Notes: generated by a model not told the origin, from the letters alone. A stretch of 64,000 bases of DNA from Ornithinibacillus bavariensis (GCF_018333235.1 NZ_BORP01000004.1:124001-188000), one strand, 5' to 3'; shown: positions 8,914 to 21,538, counted from the first letter of the stretch. Made by a program: numbers and translations.

Positions 8914-9327
8914 TCATTTTTGGTCTAGATATCCCTGTAAAATCATCATAGCGGCCATTTTGTCAATTACCTTTTTTCGTTTTTTTCGACTTACATCCGC
9001 TTCAAGTAATACTCGTTCTGCTGCCATGGTTGTCAGCCGCTCATCCCATAATACAGTAGGTAGTTGATGTACCTTTTCAATATGATCTGCATATCGCATG
9101 GAAGCTTCTCCACGTTCCCCTATGGTACCATTCATATTTTTAGGTAGCCCTACAATAACCTTCTCTATTTTATGTTCTTCGATGATTTCTTTCAATGGTA
9201 TATCTGCAGACTCTATACTATTTTCATCCCATTTAATCGTAGTTAATCCCTGGGCTGTCCATCCCAGTTCGTCACTTACGGCGACTCCGATTGTTTTGGA
9301 GCCAACATCCAACCCTAATATCTTCAT
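8914..9327 (-). CDS. ruvX: Putative pre-16S rRNA nuclease / Holliday junction resolvase fold YqgF (RuvX)
   Basis: A RNase H-like nuclease of the YqgF family (137 aa). Acidic active-site candidates are in [32 protein letters not shown] and [12 protein letters not shown], and the C-terminus is [15 protein letters not shown]. coli YqgF acts in 16S rRNA 5' maturation; a Holliday-junction role was proposed from the fold. It directly abuts yrzL, whose stop ends at 9328, and continues the alaS operon. Confidence 0.93.
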   Translation of the reverse strand: MKILGLDVGSKTIGVAVSDELGWTAQGLTTIKWDENSIESADIPLKEIIEEHKIEKVIVGLPKNMNGTIGERGEASMRYADHIEKVHQLPTVLWDERLTTMAAERVLLEADVSRKKRKKVIDKMAAMMILQGYLDQK

Positions 9328-9597
9328 CTATCGATCCATGGATTGCTTTTCTAGATAGTATTTAACAAGCTCTTCGATTACCTCATCACGTTCAATTTTT
9401 CGGATTAAATTACGTGCATCGTTATATCTTGGAATATAAGCCGGATCGCCCGATAGTAAATATCCAACAATCTGGTTGATCGGATTATAACCTTTCTCTT
9501 GAAGTGCCTCATGGACAGTAAGTAGTACTTCTTTTATATCTCGATTAAATGGCTCTTCCGAAAAGTTGAATTTCATTGTTTTATCGATTGAACTCAT
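9328..9597 (-). CDS. yrzL: IreB-family regulatory phosphoprotein (YrzL, DUF965)
   Basis: An 89-codon small helical protein. The family sequence [19 protein letters not shown] and the later [20 protein letters not shown] are diagnostic of DUF965/IreB. In Enterococcus IreB is phosphorylated by the PASTA kinase IreK and affects cephalosporin resistance; N-terminal threonine is the expected site (SSIDKTMKF). The ATG at 9597 is chosen over an in-frame start six codons upstream because GGGGT lies about 8 nt before it. It is followed without a gap by ruvX. Confidence 0.92.
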   Translation of the reverse strand: MSSIDKTMKFNFSEEPFNRDIKEVLLTVHEALQEKGYNPINQIVGYLLSGDPAYIPRYNDARNLIRKIERDEVIEELVKYYLEKQSMDR

Positions 9598-9774
9598 CAC
9601 GACACCCCATTCCACATTTTACCTCTAGTTCTATTCTAACATGTTTGGAAGATATATTATAATATTTTATTTGATAGAATGAAGACTATTCTCTATAAAA
9701 TCATTAAGTGCGGTGATTTATTTATTGTTGCTACGTGTGCTATTGGGAAAAATATGTCTTAGTTAATTAATTTC

Positions 9775-9803
9775 ATACAACTTTGTCTAAAAATATTTGT
9801 CAA
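9775..9803 (-). promoter_or_regulatory. Weak candidate promoter upstream of yrzL-ruvX-yrzB
   Basis: On the minus strand a consensus TTGACA (9798-9803) is followed after 17 nt by TTGTAT (9775-9780), a poor -10. It lies in the 256-nt gap between alaS and yrzL, which also holds a short GTCTA/TAGAC hairpin with TTTTT just after alaS. Confidence 0.3.
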
Positions 9804-9871
9804 TGCGATGCGATGTGAACCCCTACCGAAAAACGTCTACTTAGACAGTACATATTTTTTTCAAAAACACT

Positions 9872-12511
9872 CTATTTAACAGATTCATTCACATAGTCTT
9901 TTACATATGCTAGTGCAGCTGGAATTTTAGTTGCATCTTTTCCACCAGCTTGAGCCATATCAGGACGTCCACCACCGCCACCACCACAAAGCTGGGCTGC
10001 TTGTTTAATTAAGTTTCCTGCATGTAAGCCTTTGGCCATTAAATCTTTGGAAACCCCTGCTGCTAGCTGCACTTTTTGATCATTATCGGTTGCTAATAAA
10101 ATGATAGCAGAACCTAGCTTTTGCTTCAGATCATCAACCATAGCGCGCAATTGATTCATATCTTTCACATTGACCTTTTGTGCTAAGACCTGAATTCCAT
10201 TTACTTCTTCTACTTGGTCAAGAATTGAAGAAGCTTCTAGATTAGATAGCTTTGCACTTAAAGAGTCATTTTCCTTTTGCAATGCTTTCATTTCATGGAA
10301 AAGTGATTCCACACGGTCGACTACCCTTTCTTCATTGGTTTTTAATAACTGGGCGGTTGAATGTAATACTGCTAGTTTTCCAGAAAGGAATTCAAAAGCA
10401 TATTTGCTAGTTACTGCTTCAATGCGACGAGTGCCTGCCCCGATACCCCCTTCTGAAACGATCTTAAACAAACCAATTTCAGACGTATTACGAACATGAC
10501 AACCACCGCAAAGCTCTAAGCTGTACTCACCAATGCGAACAACACGAACGATTTCTCCATACTTTTCACCAAATAGAGCCATCGCACCCATTTCTTTTGC
10601 TTCCTGCAGATTTTTATAGGAAATATCCAGTGATATTGAGTTCCATATTTTTTCATTAACAATATGCTCAATTTGTTCTAGTTCTTCTTTTGTTACAGCA
10701 TTAAAATGAGAGAAGTCAAAGCGTAATCGTTCGGGTGTAACTAGTGATCCTGCCTGATTGACATGTTTACCTAATACATCCTTTAATGCTTGATGTAGTA
10801 AATGTGTTGCTGTATGATTTTTTATCGTTAAGTTGCGTAGTTCTTCCTCTACTTCAGCCTGTACAGTGTCCCCAACATGTAATTCACCATTGTCAATAAT
10901 TGCAAAATGGATATTTTGTTGCTTCGGTGACTTTTGAACATTGTTCACCAATGCCTTTCCTGTGTGGGAGGAAATTATGCCGTGATCTGCAATTTGTCCA
11001 CCGCTTTCCGCATAGAAAGGAGTTTCTTCTAAAAAGATTAGCACCTCATCCCCAGCACCTGCAACGTCTACGAACTCACCATCTTTTATCATTGCAGCAA
11101 TCTTTGTTTCTATACGTAATGTATCATACCCAACAAATTCGCTCTTCATGTCCAACTTTCCTAAAACTTCATCTTGTACATGCATGGAATCTACTTTTTG
11201 TCTTGCGTTTCTTGCACGTTCCCGTTGTTTTTCCATTTCAGCTTCATAGCCAGCTTCATCTACAGTAAACCCGAGCTGTTCTACATATTCTGTAGTCAAT
11301 TCTTTTGGGAATCCATACGTATCGTAAAGGCGAAACACTTCTTTTCCAGGAAAAATGGTGGAACCTTTTTCCTTTTCCTTCTCGATAATAGCCGTTAAAA
11401 TATCCAGTCCCTCATGTAATGTCTCATGGAAACGTTCTTCCTCTACTTTTATAATGCTAGATATAAAATCAGCTTGATTTAATACGGTTGGGTAAAAATC
11501 CTTCATGATTGTTCCAACCGTTTCAACCAACTCATACATAAATGGCTTTTCAATACCAATTTCTTTCGCAAAACGAACAGCACGACGAATTAATCTTCGT
11601 AGGACATAACCTCTTCCATCATTAGAAGGAAGTGCACCATCACTAATTGCAAAGCTAACTGTTCGGATATGGTCAGCAATAACTTTATATGCTGTGTCAC
11701 TTGCTTTATCAACACCATACTTAACATTTGCTAATTCTTCTGTCTTCTGAATAATAGGCATAAATAAATCTGTCTCAAAATTAGTTGGGACATCTTGAAT
11801 AACCGATACAATACGTTCTAGCCCCATACCTGTATCAATATTTTTCTTTGGTAGAGGGGTATAAGTGTCATCTGGGTTATGGTTGAATTGAGAAAATACT
11901 AGATTCCAAACCTCCAAATAACGGTCATTTTCTCCACCCGGATAAAGCTCTGGATCGTCAGGATTATTTCCGTATTCTACACCACGATCATAGAAGATTT
12001 CAGTATTCGGACCACTAGGGCCTTCACCAATATCCCAAAAGTTCTCCTCTAGACGAATAATCCTATCCTTTGGAATGTTTATATCATTTAACCACATATC
12101 ATATGCTTCATCATCCTCTGGATGGACCGTTACAGATAGTCGTTCAGGATCCAGTCCCAACCATTTGTCACTTGTTAAAAATTCCCAAGCCCATTCAATC
12201 GCTTCTTTTTTAAAGTAATCACCAATAGAAAAGTTACCTAACATTTCAAAGAAAGTATGGTGTCTTGCGGTATACCCAACATTCTCAATATCATTGGTGC
12301 GGATTGACTTTTGTGCATTCACAATGCGGGGATTTTCTGGAATCACTCGTCCATCAAAATATTTCTTTAATGTTGCCACACCACTATTAATCCATAGTAA
12401 TGTTGGATCATCCTGTGGAACTAATGACGCACTAGGCTCAACCTTATGTCCTTTTTCCTGAAAAAAATCAAGATACATTTGTCTGATCTGAGCAGATGTT
12501 AATTGTTTCAT
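9872..12511 (-). CDS. alaS: Alanyl-tRNA synthetase
   Basis: Charges tRNA-Ala. The 879-aa protein has the full bacterial architecture: a class II catalytic core ([28 protein letters not shown]), a tRNA-recognition region, an editing domain with [11 protein letters not shown] and the zinc-binding CGGCHVRNT, a coiled segment, and a C-Ala domain with the glycine run in [17 protein letters not shown]. The ribosome site AAAGGAGG lies 8 nt before the ATG. Expression is under a T-box leader and a strong promoter directly upstream. Confidence 0.98.
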   Translation of the reverse strand: MKQLTSAQIRQMYLDFFQEKGHKVEPSASLVPQDDPTLLWINSGVATLKKYFDGRVIPENPRIVNAQKSIRTNDIENVGYTARHHTFFEMLGNFSIGDYFKKEAIEWAWEFLTSDKWLGLDPERLSVTVHPEDDEAYDMWLNDINIPKDRIIRLEENFWDIGEGPSGPNTEIFYDRGVEYGNNPDDPELYPGGENDRYLEVWNLVFSQFNHNPDDTYTPLPKKNIDTGMGLERIVSVIQDVPTNFETDLFMPIIQKTEELANVKYGVDKASDTAYKVIADHIRTVSFAISDGALPSNDGRGYVLRRLIRRAVRFAKEIGIEKPFMYELVETVGTIMKDFYPTVLNQADFISSIIKVEEERFHETLHEGLDILTAIIEKEKEKGSTIFPGKEVFRLYDTYGFPKELTTEYVEQLGFTVDEAGYEAEMEKQRERARNARQKVDSMHVQDEVLGKLDMKSEFVGYDTLRIETKIAAMIKDGEFVDVAGAGDEVLIFLEETPFYAESGGQIADHGIISSHTGKALVNNVQKSPKQQNIHFAIIDNGELHVGDTVQAEVEEELRNLTIKNHTATHLLHQALKDVLGKHVNQAGSLVTPERLRFDFSHFNAVTKEELEQIEHIVNEKIWNSISLDISYKNLQEAKEMGAMALFGEKYGEIVRVVRIGEYSLELCGGCHVRNTSEIGLFKIVSEGGIGAGTRRIEAVTSKYAFEFLSGKLAVLHSTAQLLKTNEERVVDRVESLFHEMKALQKENDSLSAKLSNLEASSILDQVEEVNGIQVLAQKVNVKDMNQLRAMVDDLKQKLGSAIILLATDNDQKVQLAAGVSKDLMAKGLHAGNLIKQAAQLCGGGGGGRPDMAQAGGKDATKIPAALAYVKDYVNESVK

Positions 12512-12582
12512 TACATTTTCCTCCTTTTTATGTAAACCGTAGTATGGCTATTAGTCGCTACCTGAGTATCCATAATCCTCAG

Positions 12583-12830
12583 GAAAAATAAAAAATCCCC
12601 TCTCTGCTCTAATGCAGGGACGAGATTATTCGCGGTACCACCCTAATTATGAACCATTAAAATGTTCATCACTCCAGCATGATAACGGTATGAGACCGAC
12701 GGGGATTAGCCCGTACTCTGGTTTAGCTTTCCATGGTTCTTATTTAGAATTTCTTTCAGCCTAAGGAAATTCCTCTCTTTAAATCGAGTGCCATGTACTC
12801 ATAACCTTCAACGTGATAATTCATATAGAT
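12583..12830 (-). ncRNA. T-box leader (alanine) of alaS
   Basis: On the minus strand the T-box sequence AGGGTGGTACCGCG is at 12644-12631. It is followed by a terminator stem whose T-run lies at 12583-12595. A GAGTA element followed by GGCAC near 12789-12798 offers GCA, an alanine codon, as specifier. Uncharged tRNA-Ala should stabilise the antiterminator. Boundaries are approximate: from the predicted start site to the terminator end. Confidence 0.92.
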
Positions 12831-12836
12831 AGCGAT

Positions 12837-12865
12837 ATTATAGTTAACTTTTAATCAAAAGTCAA
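12837..12865 (-). promoter_or_regulatory. Sigma-A promoter of alaS
   Basis: TTGACT (12860-12865), a 17-nt spacer and TATAAT (12837-12842) on the minus strand. The -35 box contains the TGA stop of the upstream permease gene. Confidence 0.85.
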
Positions 12866-13929
12866 TGTTCACGAATCATGATATAACTATGCTTTATTAC
12901 TACCTTTAAAACAGTTAAAGCAGGAACAGCAAGTATCATACCTAATACGCCACCAATTTTTCCGCCTAGCAATAAAACAAATATAATCACAACAGGATGG
13001 ATACGCGTGCTCTTCCCCATAATATATGGTGATAGGAAGTTGCTTTCAATTAATTGAATAGCAAAAACACTTATTAGAACAAAGACAACCATTTTCCCGG
13101 ATACGGTTATGGCAAGTAAGACAGCGGGAACTGCACCAATAATTGGGCCAAAGTAAGGAACCATATTCATTAGCCCCATAAAGATAGCCAGTAAAAGTGC
13201 ATAGTTTAACCCAAGTAATTGGAAAATAATATAAGTGGTTATTGCGACAAAAAGACAAATTAACAGCTGACCACGAATATAGTTACCTAATCCTTCATCG
13301 ACAGCATGCACTAGATTACTTGAGGCTTCTTGGTATTTTCTCGGAATGAATCGCTTTGTATATTCTTTTATTTTCTCATAGTCCTTTAAAAAATAAAAAA
13401 CCAAAACTGGTATTACAGTCAATATAATGATAAAATCAAATATTTTTGTAATACCACCAATTAACTTTCCAATCGTTGAATCGATCGACTGCTCAACAGC
13501 TTGAATCGTTTCATCCATTTTGTCGTGTACGGTCTCAGGTAAAAAAGAGGTTGATTCATATACTTGATAAATTGCATCTTGGTACATTGCAACTAATTGT
13601 GGCAAGTATTCATTTAAGTCCCTTAATTGTAAGACAAATGTAGGGTATACACGATAAATGAGATAACCGAACCCTCCAAAAAACAATAGATAAATAAATA
13701 ATATAGCAATACTTCTCGGAATATTGTAAGCGTTAATTTTTTGAACAATTGGATATAACAAGTAGGCGATTAGGCATGCGATGAGAAACGGTGCCAGTAA
13801 ATGCCAGATAAAAGAAAAAAAAGCTTTATAATAAGGAAAAAGCTTTACTAAAAGAAAAATAAAGAGAAATACAAAGATTCCCGTAATAATCCAGTAGAGA
13901 AAATTAGTTGGTTTTTTTTGTAAAAACAT
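12862..13929 (-). CDS. AI-2E family transporter (YrrI-like permease)
   Basis: A polytopic membrane protein of 355 aa with about eight hydrophobic segments. It has the AI-2E/UPF0118 family signature around NMVPYFGPIIGAVPAVLLA and the conserved NYIRGQLLI before the second helix bundle. Family members export small molecules or exchange ions; the substrate here cannot be told. The ATG at 13929 (8 nt after AAGGGG) is preferred over an in-frame GTG three codons upstream. B. subtilis YrrI occupies the same place next to alaS. Confidence 0.88.
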   Translation of the reverse strand: MFLQKKPTNFLYWIITGIFVFLFIFLLVKLFPYYKAFFSFIWHLLAPFLIACLIAYLLYPIVQKINAYNIPRSIAILFIYLLFFGGFGYLIYRVYPTFVLQLRDLNEYLPQLVAMYQDAIYQVYESTSFLPETVHDKMDETIQAVEQSIDSTIGKLIGGITKIFDFIIILTVIPVLVFYFLKDYEKIKEYTKRFIPRKYQEASSNLVHAVDEGLGNYIRGQLLICLFVAITTYIIFQLLGLNYALLLAIFMGLMNMVPYFGPIIGAVPAVLLAITVSGKMVVFVLISVFAIQLIESNFLSPYIMGKSTRIHPVVIIFVLLLGGKIGGVLGMILAVPALTVLKVVIKHSYIMIREH

Positions 13930-13972
13930 ATGGTACACCCCTTAGCATGAGTTTCTAGTTCGAACTAAAGGA

Positions 13973-14167
13973 TTACCATTCTACCTTTCTCTCTTCCTCC
14001 GTAAATAAATCATTCAAGGAGCTTAGGCTTCCATCTGCTTCTACTTGATGAACCGTTAATTCATTACCTGTAACAGACATTTCTACAAAACAATTCCAAC
14101 AATAGAATTGCTGGGTACCAATTTTTCCGATATCTTTACTACTACAATTTGGGCATTGCATTAACAT
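13973..14167 (-). CDS. Small zinc-ribbon protein
   Basis: A 64-aa protein with two CxxC pairs, CPNC at the N-terminus and CWNC about 20 residues later, which form a zinc ribbon. The acidic C-terminus ends in LFTEEERKVEW. The ATG at 14167 is preceded by AGGAGA at 6-8 nt; the frame is open further upstream but has no ribosome site there. It lies between recD2 and the permease, where B. subtilis also has a short gene. Function unknown. Confidence 0.8.
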   Translation of the reverse strand: MLMQCPNCSSKDIGKIGTQQFYCWNCFVEMSVTGNELTVHQVEADGSLSSLNDLFTEEERKVEW

Positions 14168-14235
14168 AATATCTCTCCTAGTAAATATGATAGGTATTAT
14201 GTTATGCTTTCCCGTTTTTCCCAAAATATACCTAA

Positions 14236-16557
14236 TCACATGAAATCATATGGAGAAATATCTTCTTCTTCAATCTTATTATTATTTTGGGAGATTGGCA
14301 TCTCTAGTAATCTTTCAGAAAGTTGTTCTTTAAGCGATGTAAAGCGTTTATTTGTATCTAATTTTTTAATACCGTGTAGAAATGCTTGTTTTTCACCACA
14401 AATTATTAAGGATTGCTTTCCCCTAGTAATTGCTGTATACAGAAGGTTTTTCCGAAGCATTCGGTGATAAGTCGATACGACTGGCAGAATGACAATAGGA
14501 AATTCACTGCCTTGTGATTTATGAATAGAGATACAGTAGGCATGCATTAAATTAATATAATCTTTACGTTCGTACACTACCTCTCGATCATCAAACGATA
14601 CGACAAGCTGTTCGACATGGTCTGTGTTCTCATCTTCTTCAAAAATCGCTACAACCTCGCCGATATCACCATTGAATACTTGATCCTCTGGTTGATTAAC
14701 AAGCTGGATAACTTTATCACCAACTCTTAAAACAATATCATTTACTTTTACTTCTCTTTTTCCTTTACTTTTTGGATTAATTAGATCCTGTAGAGCTTTA
14801 TTAATTAATGTAATACCTGCCTCTGTTTTATACATTGGAGCAAGCACCTGAATATCTCGTACATCTAGACCTTTTTGTATCGCTTTTTCAAAAACTTGGG
14901 TGATTACCTTGACAACATGGTTCTCACGACAGGCAATAAAGCTAAAATCCTTGTCATTTTGCAATAGGTCAATATTACAACTATCATTTTTTATTGCATG
15001 TGCTAGTTGAATAATTTTAGAGCCTTCCTTTTGCCGATATACTTCGTGTAGACTAACCTTAGGTATTCGATTATTTTCAAGCAAATCACTTAGGACCTGC
15101 CCAGGGCCAACTGATGGAAGCTGATCTTCATCACCAACAATTAGAACCTGCATATCGTTTGGGATAGCTTTAAATAATTGGTTGGCCAGCCATATATCCA
15201 CCATTGAAAACTCATCAATTATTAAGAACTTCCCATCGAGTTGATCATGCTCATCCTTCTCAAAACTCTCACTACCATTCCATCCTAAAAGTCGATGAAT
15301 TGTCAGTGCAGGAAGGCCTGTAGATTCGTGGAGTCGTTTTGCTGCTCTTCCAGTTGGTGCAGCTAACACAAATGGAAAATCTGCCCGATGTTCATAGGAA
15401 GTTGGATCAATAGATACACGGTGAATTTTAGCATATGCCTGAATAATACCTTTTATAACAGTGGTCTTTCCCGTCCCAGGTCCACCAGTTAGAATCATCA
15501 GCTTCGATTTTAATGCTTGTTCAATGGCATGAAACTGCTCTTTTCCATAGCTTAAAACCTCTTCTTCTTCAATATCACCGATGATTTTCATAAGGTCGGC
15601 TAGTGTTGTCTCCTCTTCGATTTGATTAGAGACTAGACGCTGAACACTAGATGCAAACCCGTCCTCAGCATAATATAAGGAAGGTAAATAGACGTTTCCA
15701 TGTTGAAGGATAACCTTCTTTTCTTTATTTAATTCGGAAAGCACATCCGTTATTTGCTCTTCAGATATTGCTTGTTCTGGGTTCCTTAGTATTACTCCAA
15801 CCTCTTGGAGGCACTGTGCTAAAGGCAAATAGACATGTCCATCTTGTACACTACGTTGCAGGATATAGATACATCCTGCTCCAATCCGGTTTGGGTTAGA
15901 TAACGATTGTCCATTCTTCTTCGCAATCATATCTGCTGTTTGGAACCCGAAACCCTCGATATCGAACACAAAACAATAAGGATCTTTTTGTAACAAGTCT
16001 ATTGTTTCGTCTTTATATTTATCATAAATCTTTTGAGCCATTCTTAATCCGATATTATACTTAGCTAGATAAACCACTACATGTTCAAAGCCTTGATTTT
16101 CCTGTAAAGTTTTTACGATGGTCTCTCGTGCCTCTTTTTTTAATCCCGGTACTTCCGATAGAATGTTAGGGTTATTTAAGATTTTGGAAACTGCTGTTTC
16201 CCCCAAATGCTCGACTATTTTTTTTGCTGTTTTTTTTCCGATTCCATAGAACATATCACTAGATAAATAGGAAATAAGTCCTTCTTTTGTATCAGGAATA
16301 ACCGTATGATAGGATGCTACACTAAACTGTATCCCAAATTTAGCATGTCGTTCCAGTTTTCCAAAAAATTGATAAACTGTTCCTTCCTGCAAACTTGAAA
16401 AATAACCCTTCACCACAACTTCCTTCTCGTTGTATTCTAAATTGGTCCCATGTACTTTAACCTTCGCAATGGAGAAATGCTCGATATCATTTTGGAAAAT
16501 AGTATAAAGGAGCTCTCCTTTTATGAACTCCGAATCTATATTTTGATTATCCTCCAT
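14236..16557 (-). CDS. recD2: ATP-dependent RecD2-like DNA helicase
   Basis: A superfamily 1B 5'-3' DNA helicase of 773 aa. The N-terminal region carries helix-hairpin-helix elements (YGIGKKTAKKIVEHLG; EVPGLKKEARETIV). The motor follows: Walker A LTGGPGTGKTT (about 357-367), motif II LIIDEFSMVD, motif III VGDEDQLPSVGPG, motif V/VI region CISIHKSQGSEFP and LLYTAITRGKQ. RecD2 acts outside RecBCD and has roles in replication-fork and mismatch repair in Bacillus. It lies 10 nt downstream of the TPR gene, as in B. subtilis yrrB-yrrC. Confidence 0.97.
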   Translation of the reverse strand: MEDNQNIDSEFIKGELLYTIFQNDIEHFSIAKVKVHGTNLEYNEKEVVVKGYFSSLQEGTVYQFFGKLERHAKFGIQFSVASYHTVIPDTKEGLISYLSSDMFYGIGKKTAKKIVEHLGETAVSKILNNPNILSEVPGLKKEARETIVKTLQENQGFEHVVVYLAKYNIGLRMAQKIYDKYKDETIDLLQKDPYCFVFDIEGFGFQTADMIAKKNGQSLSNPNRIGAGCIYILQRSVQDGHVYLPLAQCLQEVGVILRNPEQAISEEQITDVLSELNKEKKVILQHGNVYLPSLYYAEDGFASSVQRLVSNQIEEETTLADLMKIIGDIEEEEVLSYGKEQFHAIEQALKSKLMILTGGPGTGKTTVIKGIIQAYAKIHRVSIDPTSYEHRADFPFVLAAPTGRAAKRLHESTGLPALTIHRLLGWNGSESFEKDEHDQLDGKFLIIDEFSMVDIWLANQLFKAIPNDMQVLIVGDEDQLPSVGPGQVLSDLLENNRIPKVSLHEVYRQKEGSKIIQLAHAIKNDSCNIDLLQNDKDFSFIACRENHVVKVITQVFEKAIQKGLDVRDIQVLAPMYKTEAGITLINKALQDLINPKSKGKREVKVNDIVLRVGDKVIQLVNQPEDQVFNGDIGEVVAIFEEDENTDHVEQLVVSFDDREVVYERKDYINLMHAYCISIHKSQGSEFPIVILPVVSTYHRMLRKNLLYTAITRGKQSLIICGEKQAFLHGIKKLDTNKRFTSLKEQLSERLLEMPISQNNNKIEEEDISPYDFM

Positions 16558-16567
16558 TTTCTATCCC

Positions 16568-17242
16568 TCACATTCCAGTCTCCTTGGAATTTAATGCTTC
16601 TTCGGCTATTCGTTTCCCATTCGCAGCAAGCACATGCGTAGGTTCATTTTCTAATGCCTGGTTAAAATATTCTAATGCTTTTATCACATCTTCTTCAAAT
16701 AGAGAAATTACTCCTAAATTATATAAAGCATCACAATGTTCACTATTGATATTTAGCACAGTGTGAAACACTTCTTTTGCATCCCCTAATAACTCACTCT
16801 GAGCTAATGCAAGTCCGTATTGGAATAAGACTTCTTCATCCTCAGGGGATAACTCTTTTGCTCTAAGTAAATATGGGAGTGCAAGTTTGAATTGTTGCTG
16901 ATTTTGATGAGACATACCAAGCATAAAAAATACATCCGCTTCCTCAAGACCATTTTTAATTGCATGTAAAAAGTTCTGCTGTGACTTTGGATAATCTTCT
17001 AGCTCATAGTAAAGGTTACCCAGTCCATAGTAAGCTGTTGCAGACTTTTCATCTAGCGAAAGAGCCTTTTCGAAAAAGCTCTTCGCATGATCCATATCAC
17101 CTAGATGTAAAAGTAAATTCCCGAAATTGATAAATCCTAAAGGATCAGCTGGATTTTCTTCAATGTAATCATTAAATAATCTTGCAGCTTCCTCGTATTT
17201 GTGTTCCTTCATTAAAGCTACTGCACTTGCAATCTTGCTCAT
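16568..17242 (-). CDS. yrrB: Tetratricopeptide repeat protein (YrrB-like)
   Basis: A 224-aa protein made almost entirely of TPR units of 34 residues, about six of them; PADPLGFINFGNLLLHLGDM and SATAYYGLGNLYYELEDYP are typical helix A starts. The architecture indicates a protein-interaction scaffold; no partner is visible. The ribosome site AAAGGAG lies 7 nt before the ATG. It sits between mnmA and recD2, the conserved Bacillus arrangement. Confidence 0.9.
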   Translation of the reverse strand: MSKIASAVALMKEHKYEEAARLFNDYIEENPADPLGFINFGNLLLHLGDMDHAKSFFEKALSLDEKSATAYYGLGNLYYELEDYPKSQQNFLHAIKNGLEEADVFFMLGMSHQNQQQFKLALPYLLRAKELSPEDEEVLFQYGLALAQSELLGDAKEVFHTVLNINSEHCDALYNLGVISLFEEDVIKALEYFNQALENEPTHVLAANGKRIAEEALNSKETGM

Positions 17243-17271
17243 TTTTTTACTCCTTTATTAACACGATTAAT

Positions 17272-17338
17272 AAAAAATTGCGATAGACTATGGGTTTATA
17301 CTGTTTAGCAATAACTCAGGGTAGTCTAATCGCAATTT
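17272..17338 (-). terminator. Stem-loop terminator downstream of mnmA
   Basis: AAATTGCGATAGACTA (17275-17290) pairs with TAGTCTAATCGCAATTT (17322-17338) around a large loop. A T-run follows on the minus strand. Confidence 0.7.
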
Positions 17339-17348
17339 AAGAATTCAT

Positions 17349-19614
<2,266 letters not shown>

Positions 19615-19662
19615 TTTTTTTCGTCCTTTCTAACTCATCTAGGCTATAGCTTATCCCACGGC

Positions 19663-20082
19663 CTAAATATAAAACATATATCCTTTTAATGAATCATCAG
19701 AATCATGGTTGATTAGGTCTTCAAGTGTTGTTGTATCTAACACTTCCTTAACCGCTTCTGTTACTCGTCTCCATAATGCTTGTTTTGCTGGCTCCTCATC
19801 CTCGATTCCCTCCACTAATACGATAGGTCCTTCTAAAACCCGGATGATATCTCCTGCACTTATTTCCTTAGGCTCCTTTGGTAGAACATAACCTCCATAA
19901 GCACCACGGATACTCTTAATTAGCCCTGCATTGCGAAGTGGTGCAGCCAATTGCTCTAAATAATGCTCTGATAAATCATTTTCCCGAGCAATCGTCTTTA
20001 GGGGAATTGGACCTTCGCCATAAGATCGAGCTAATTCAATCATTATTGTCAAGCCATAACGGCCTTTCGTTGATATTTTCAT
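19663..20082 (-). CDS. cymR: Rrf2-family regulator CymR
   Basis: A 139-aa Rrf2 transcription factor: winged helix with MKISTKGRYGLTIMIELA at the start, recognition region around ENDLSEHYLEQLAAPLRNAG and wing SIRGAYGGYVL. It has no cysteine, so it is not an IscR/NsrR-type Fe-S sensor; this matches CymR, which in Bacillus represses cysteine uptake and synthesis genes in complex with CysK. Position just upstream of yrvO-mnmA supports the call. Start ATG with GAGGAG upstream. Confidence 0.92.
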   Translation of the reverse strand: MKISTKGRYGLTIMIELARSYGEGPIPLKTIARENDLSEHYLEQLAAPLRNAGLIKSIRGAYGGYVLPKEPKEISAGDIIRVLEGPIVLVEGIEDEEPAKQALWRRVTEAVKEVLDTTTLEDLINHDSDDSLKGYMFYI

Positions 20083-20168
20083 ATCGGTAACTCCTCTATC
20101 CTTACGTAACTACGTATATTTTATCTATTATTACTATACCATTATCACCAAAAACATGAAAACAGATG

Positions 20169-20214
20169 ATATGATATCATATAGATTGCAAATTACAAAT
20201 TTCGCAATTACGAT
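20169..20214 (+). promoter_or_regulatory. Palindrome and candidate promoter in the cymR/rarA divergent spacer
   Basis: A perfect 14-bp palindrome, ATATGATATCATAT, is at 20169-20182. Next to it TTGCAA (20186-20191), a 17-nt spacer and TACGAT (20209-20214) form a moderate promoter for rarA. The spacer holds an imperfect ATTGC/GCAAT dyad. Operator use is inference. Confidence 0.4.
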
Positions 20215-20254
20215 ATGAATACTAAGCTACTATTTTAAACAAAGGACGAGAAAA

Positions 20255-21538
20255 ATGAAACAAAAACCACTTGCCTTTCGAATGCGACCAACAAATATAT
20301 CGGAAATAATTGGACAAGAGCACCTAGTAGGTGAAGGAAAAATTTTAAATCGAATGGTTCAAGCGGAGAAGCTTGCATCAATGATCCTCTATGGACCTCC
20401 TGGCACAGGAAAAACTTCTCTGGCTACCGCTTTAGCAAAGAGCTTACAATTACAAGTTCGAATGCTGAATGCTGTCGTTGATAAGAAAAAAGATATGGAG
20501 ATTGTGGTAGAAGAAGCAAAGATGTCTGGAAATATGGTCTTAATATTAGATGAGGTACATCGACTGGACAAAGCAAAACAAGACTTTTTACTTCCACATT
20601 TAGAAAGTGACCTAATTACGTTAATTGGTTGTACGACAAGTAACCCATATCATGCAATCAATCCTGCCATTCGAAGTCGGTGTCATATCTTTGAATTGCA
20701 TGCATTAACTCCGGATGATGTAAAAAAAGCGATTATGAGAGCACTTTCCGATAAAGATAAAGGTTATGGGGCTTTTTCAATTCATATTACGGACGATGCA
20801 CTCGAACATTTTTCAAGAAGTTCTGGAGGAGATATGCGTGCTGCCTTGAATGGATTAGAGTTAGCAGTAGCATCAACCCCTAAAAAAGAAGATGGAGAAA
20901 TTATCATTGATTTAGCAATAGCAGAAGAATGTATGCAGCGGAAGAGCTTCTCCCATGACAGGGATGGTGATGCACATTACGACGTATTATCAGCCTTTCA
21001 AAAGTCCATACGTGGTAGCGATGTTGATGCCGCTCTTCACTATTTAGGTAGATTAATTGAAGCTGGAGATTTAGATTCTATCGCTAGAAGGATGATTGTC
21101 ATCGCATATGAGGACATAGGTTTAGCTAATCCACAAGCTGGTCCACGAGCCGTTGCTGCTGTTGAAGCTGCGGAGCGATTGGGATTTCCGGAAGCACGTA
21201 TACCATTAGCAGTCGCCATTGTCGAACTATGCTTATCACCTAAATCCAATTCTGCATATCAAGCGCTTGATGCTGCTCTAGCTGATATTCGAACAGGTAG
21301 ATCTGGAGAGATTCCAAACCATTTAAAGGATTCCCATTATGTGGGGGCAAAGAGCCTAGGAAGAGGAATTGATTATAAATATCCTCATGACTACCCTAAC
21401 GGATGGGTTTACCAGCAATATTTACCTGACGCCATCAAGAGCAAGCAATATTATCATCCAAAAGAAACAGGAAAATTCGAAAAGGCTATGAAACAAGTGT
21501 ACGAAAAAATAGTGAAAGAGAAAAAGAATCATAACTAA
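20255..21538 (+). CDS. rarA: Replication-associated recombination protein A (RarA/MgsA)
   Basis: A clamp-loader-like AAA+ ATPase of 427 aa acting at stalled replication forks. Walker A is YGPPGTGKTSLA (about residue 47), Walker B is VLILDEVHRL, and sensor 1 is TLIGCTTSNPY. A C-terminal tetramerisation region (SIARRMIVIAYEDIGLANPQ; LKDSHYVGAKSLGRG) is typical of RarA. ATG after AAAGGA. Transcribed divergently from cymR, as in B. subtilis yrvN. Confidence 0.96.
   Translation: MKQKPLAFRMRPTNISEIIGQEHLVGEGKILNRMVQAEKLASMILYGPPGTGKTSLATALAKSLQLQVRMLNAVVDKKKDMEIVVEEAKMSGNMVLILDEVHRLDKAKQDFLLPHLESDLITLIGCTTSNPYHAINPAIRSRCHIFELHALTPDDVKKAIMRALSDKDKGYGAFSIHITDDALEHFSRSSGGDMRAALNGLELAVASTPKKEDGEIIIDLAIAEECMQRKSFSHDRDGDAHYDVLSAFQKSIRGSDVDAALHYLGRLIEAGDLDSIARRMIVIAYEDIGLANPQAGPRAVAAVEAAERLGFPEARIPLAVAIVELCLSPKSNSAYQALDAALADIRTGRSGEIPNHLKDSHYVGAKSLGRGIDYKYPHDYPNGWVYQQYLPDAIKSKQYYHPKETGKFEKAMKQVYEKIVKEKKNHN

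Noticed and set aside
10900-11398. Open frames on the plus strand inside alaS
   Set aside because: Antisense shadows of a well-conserved gene with no start signals.
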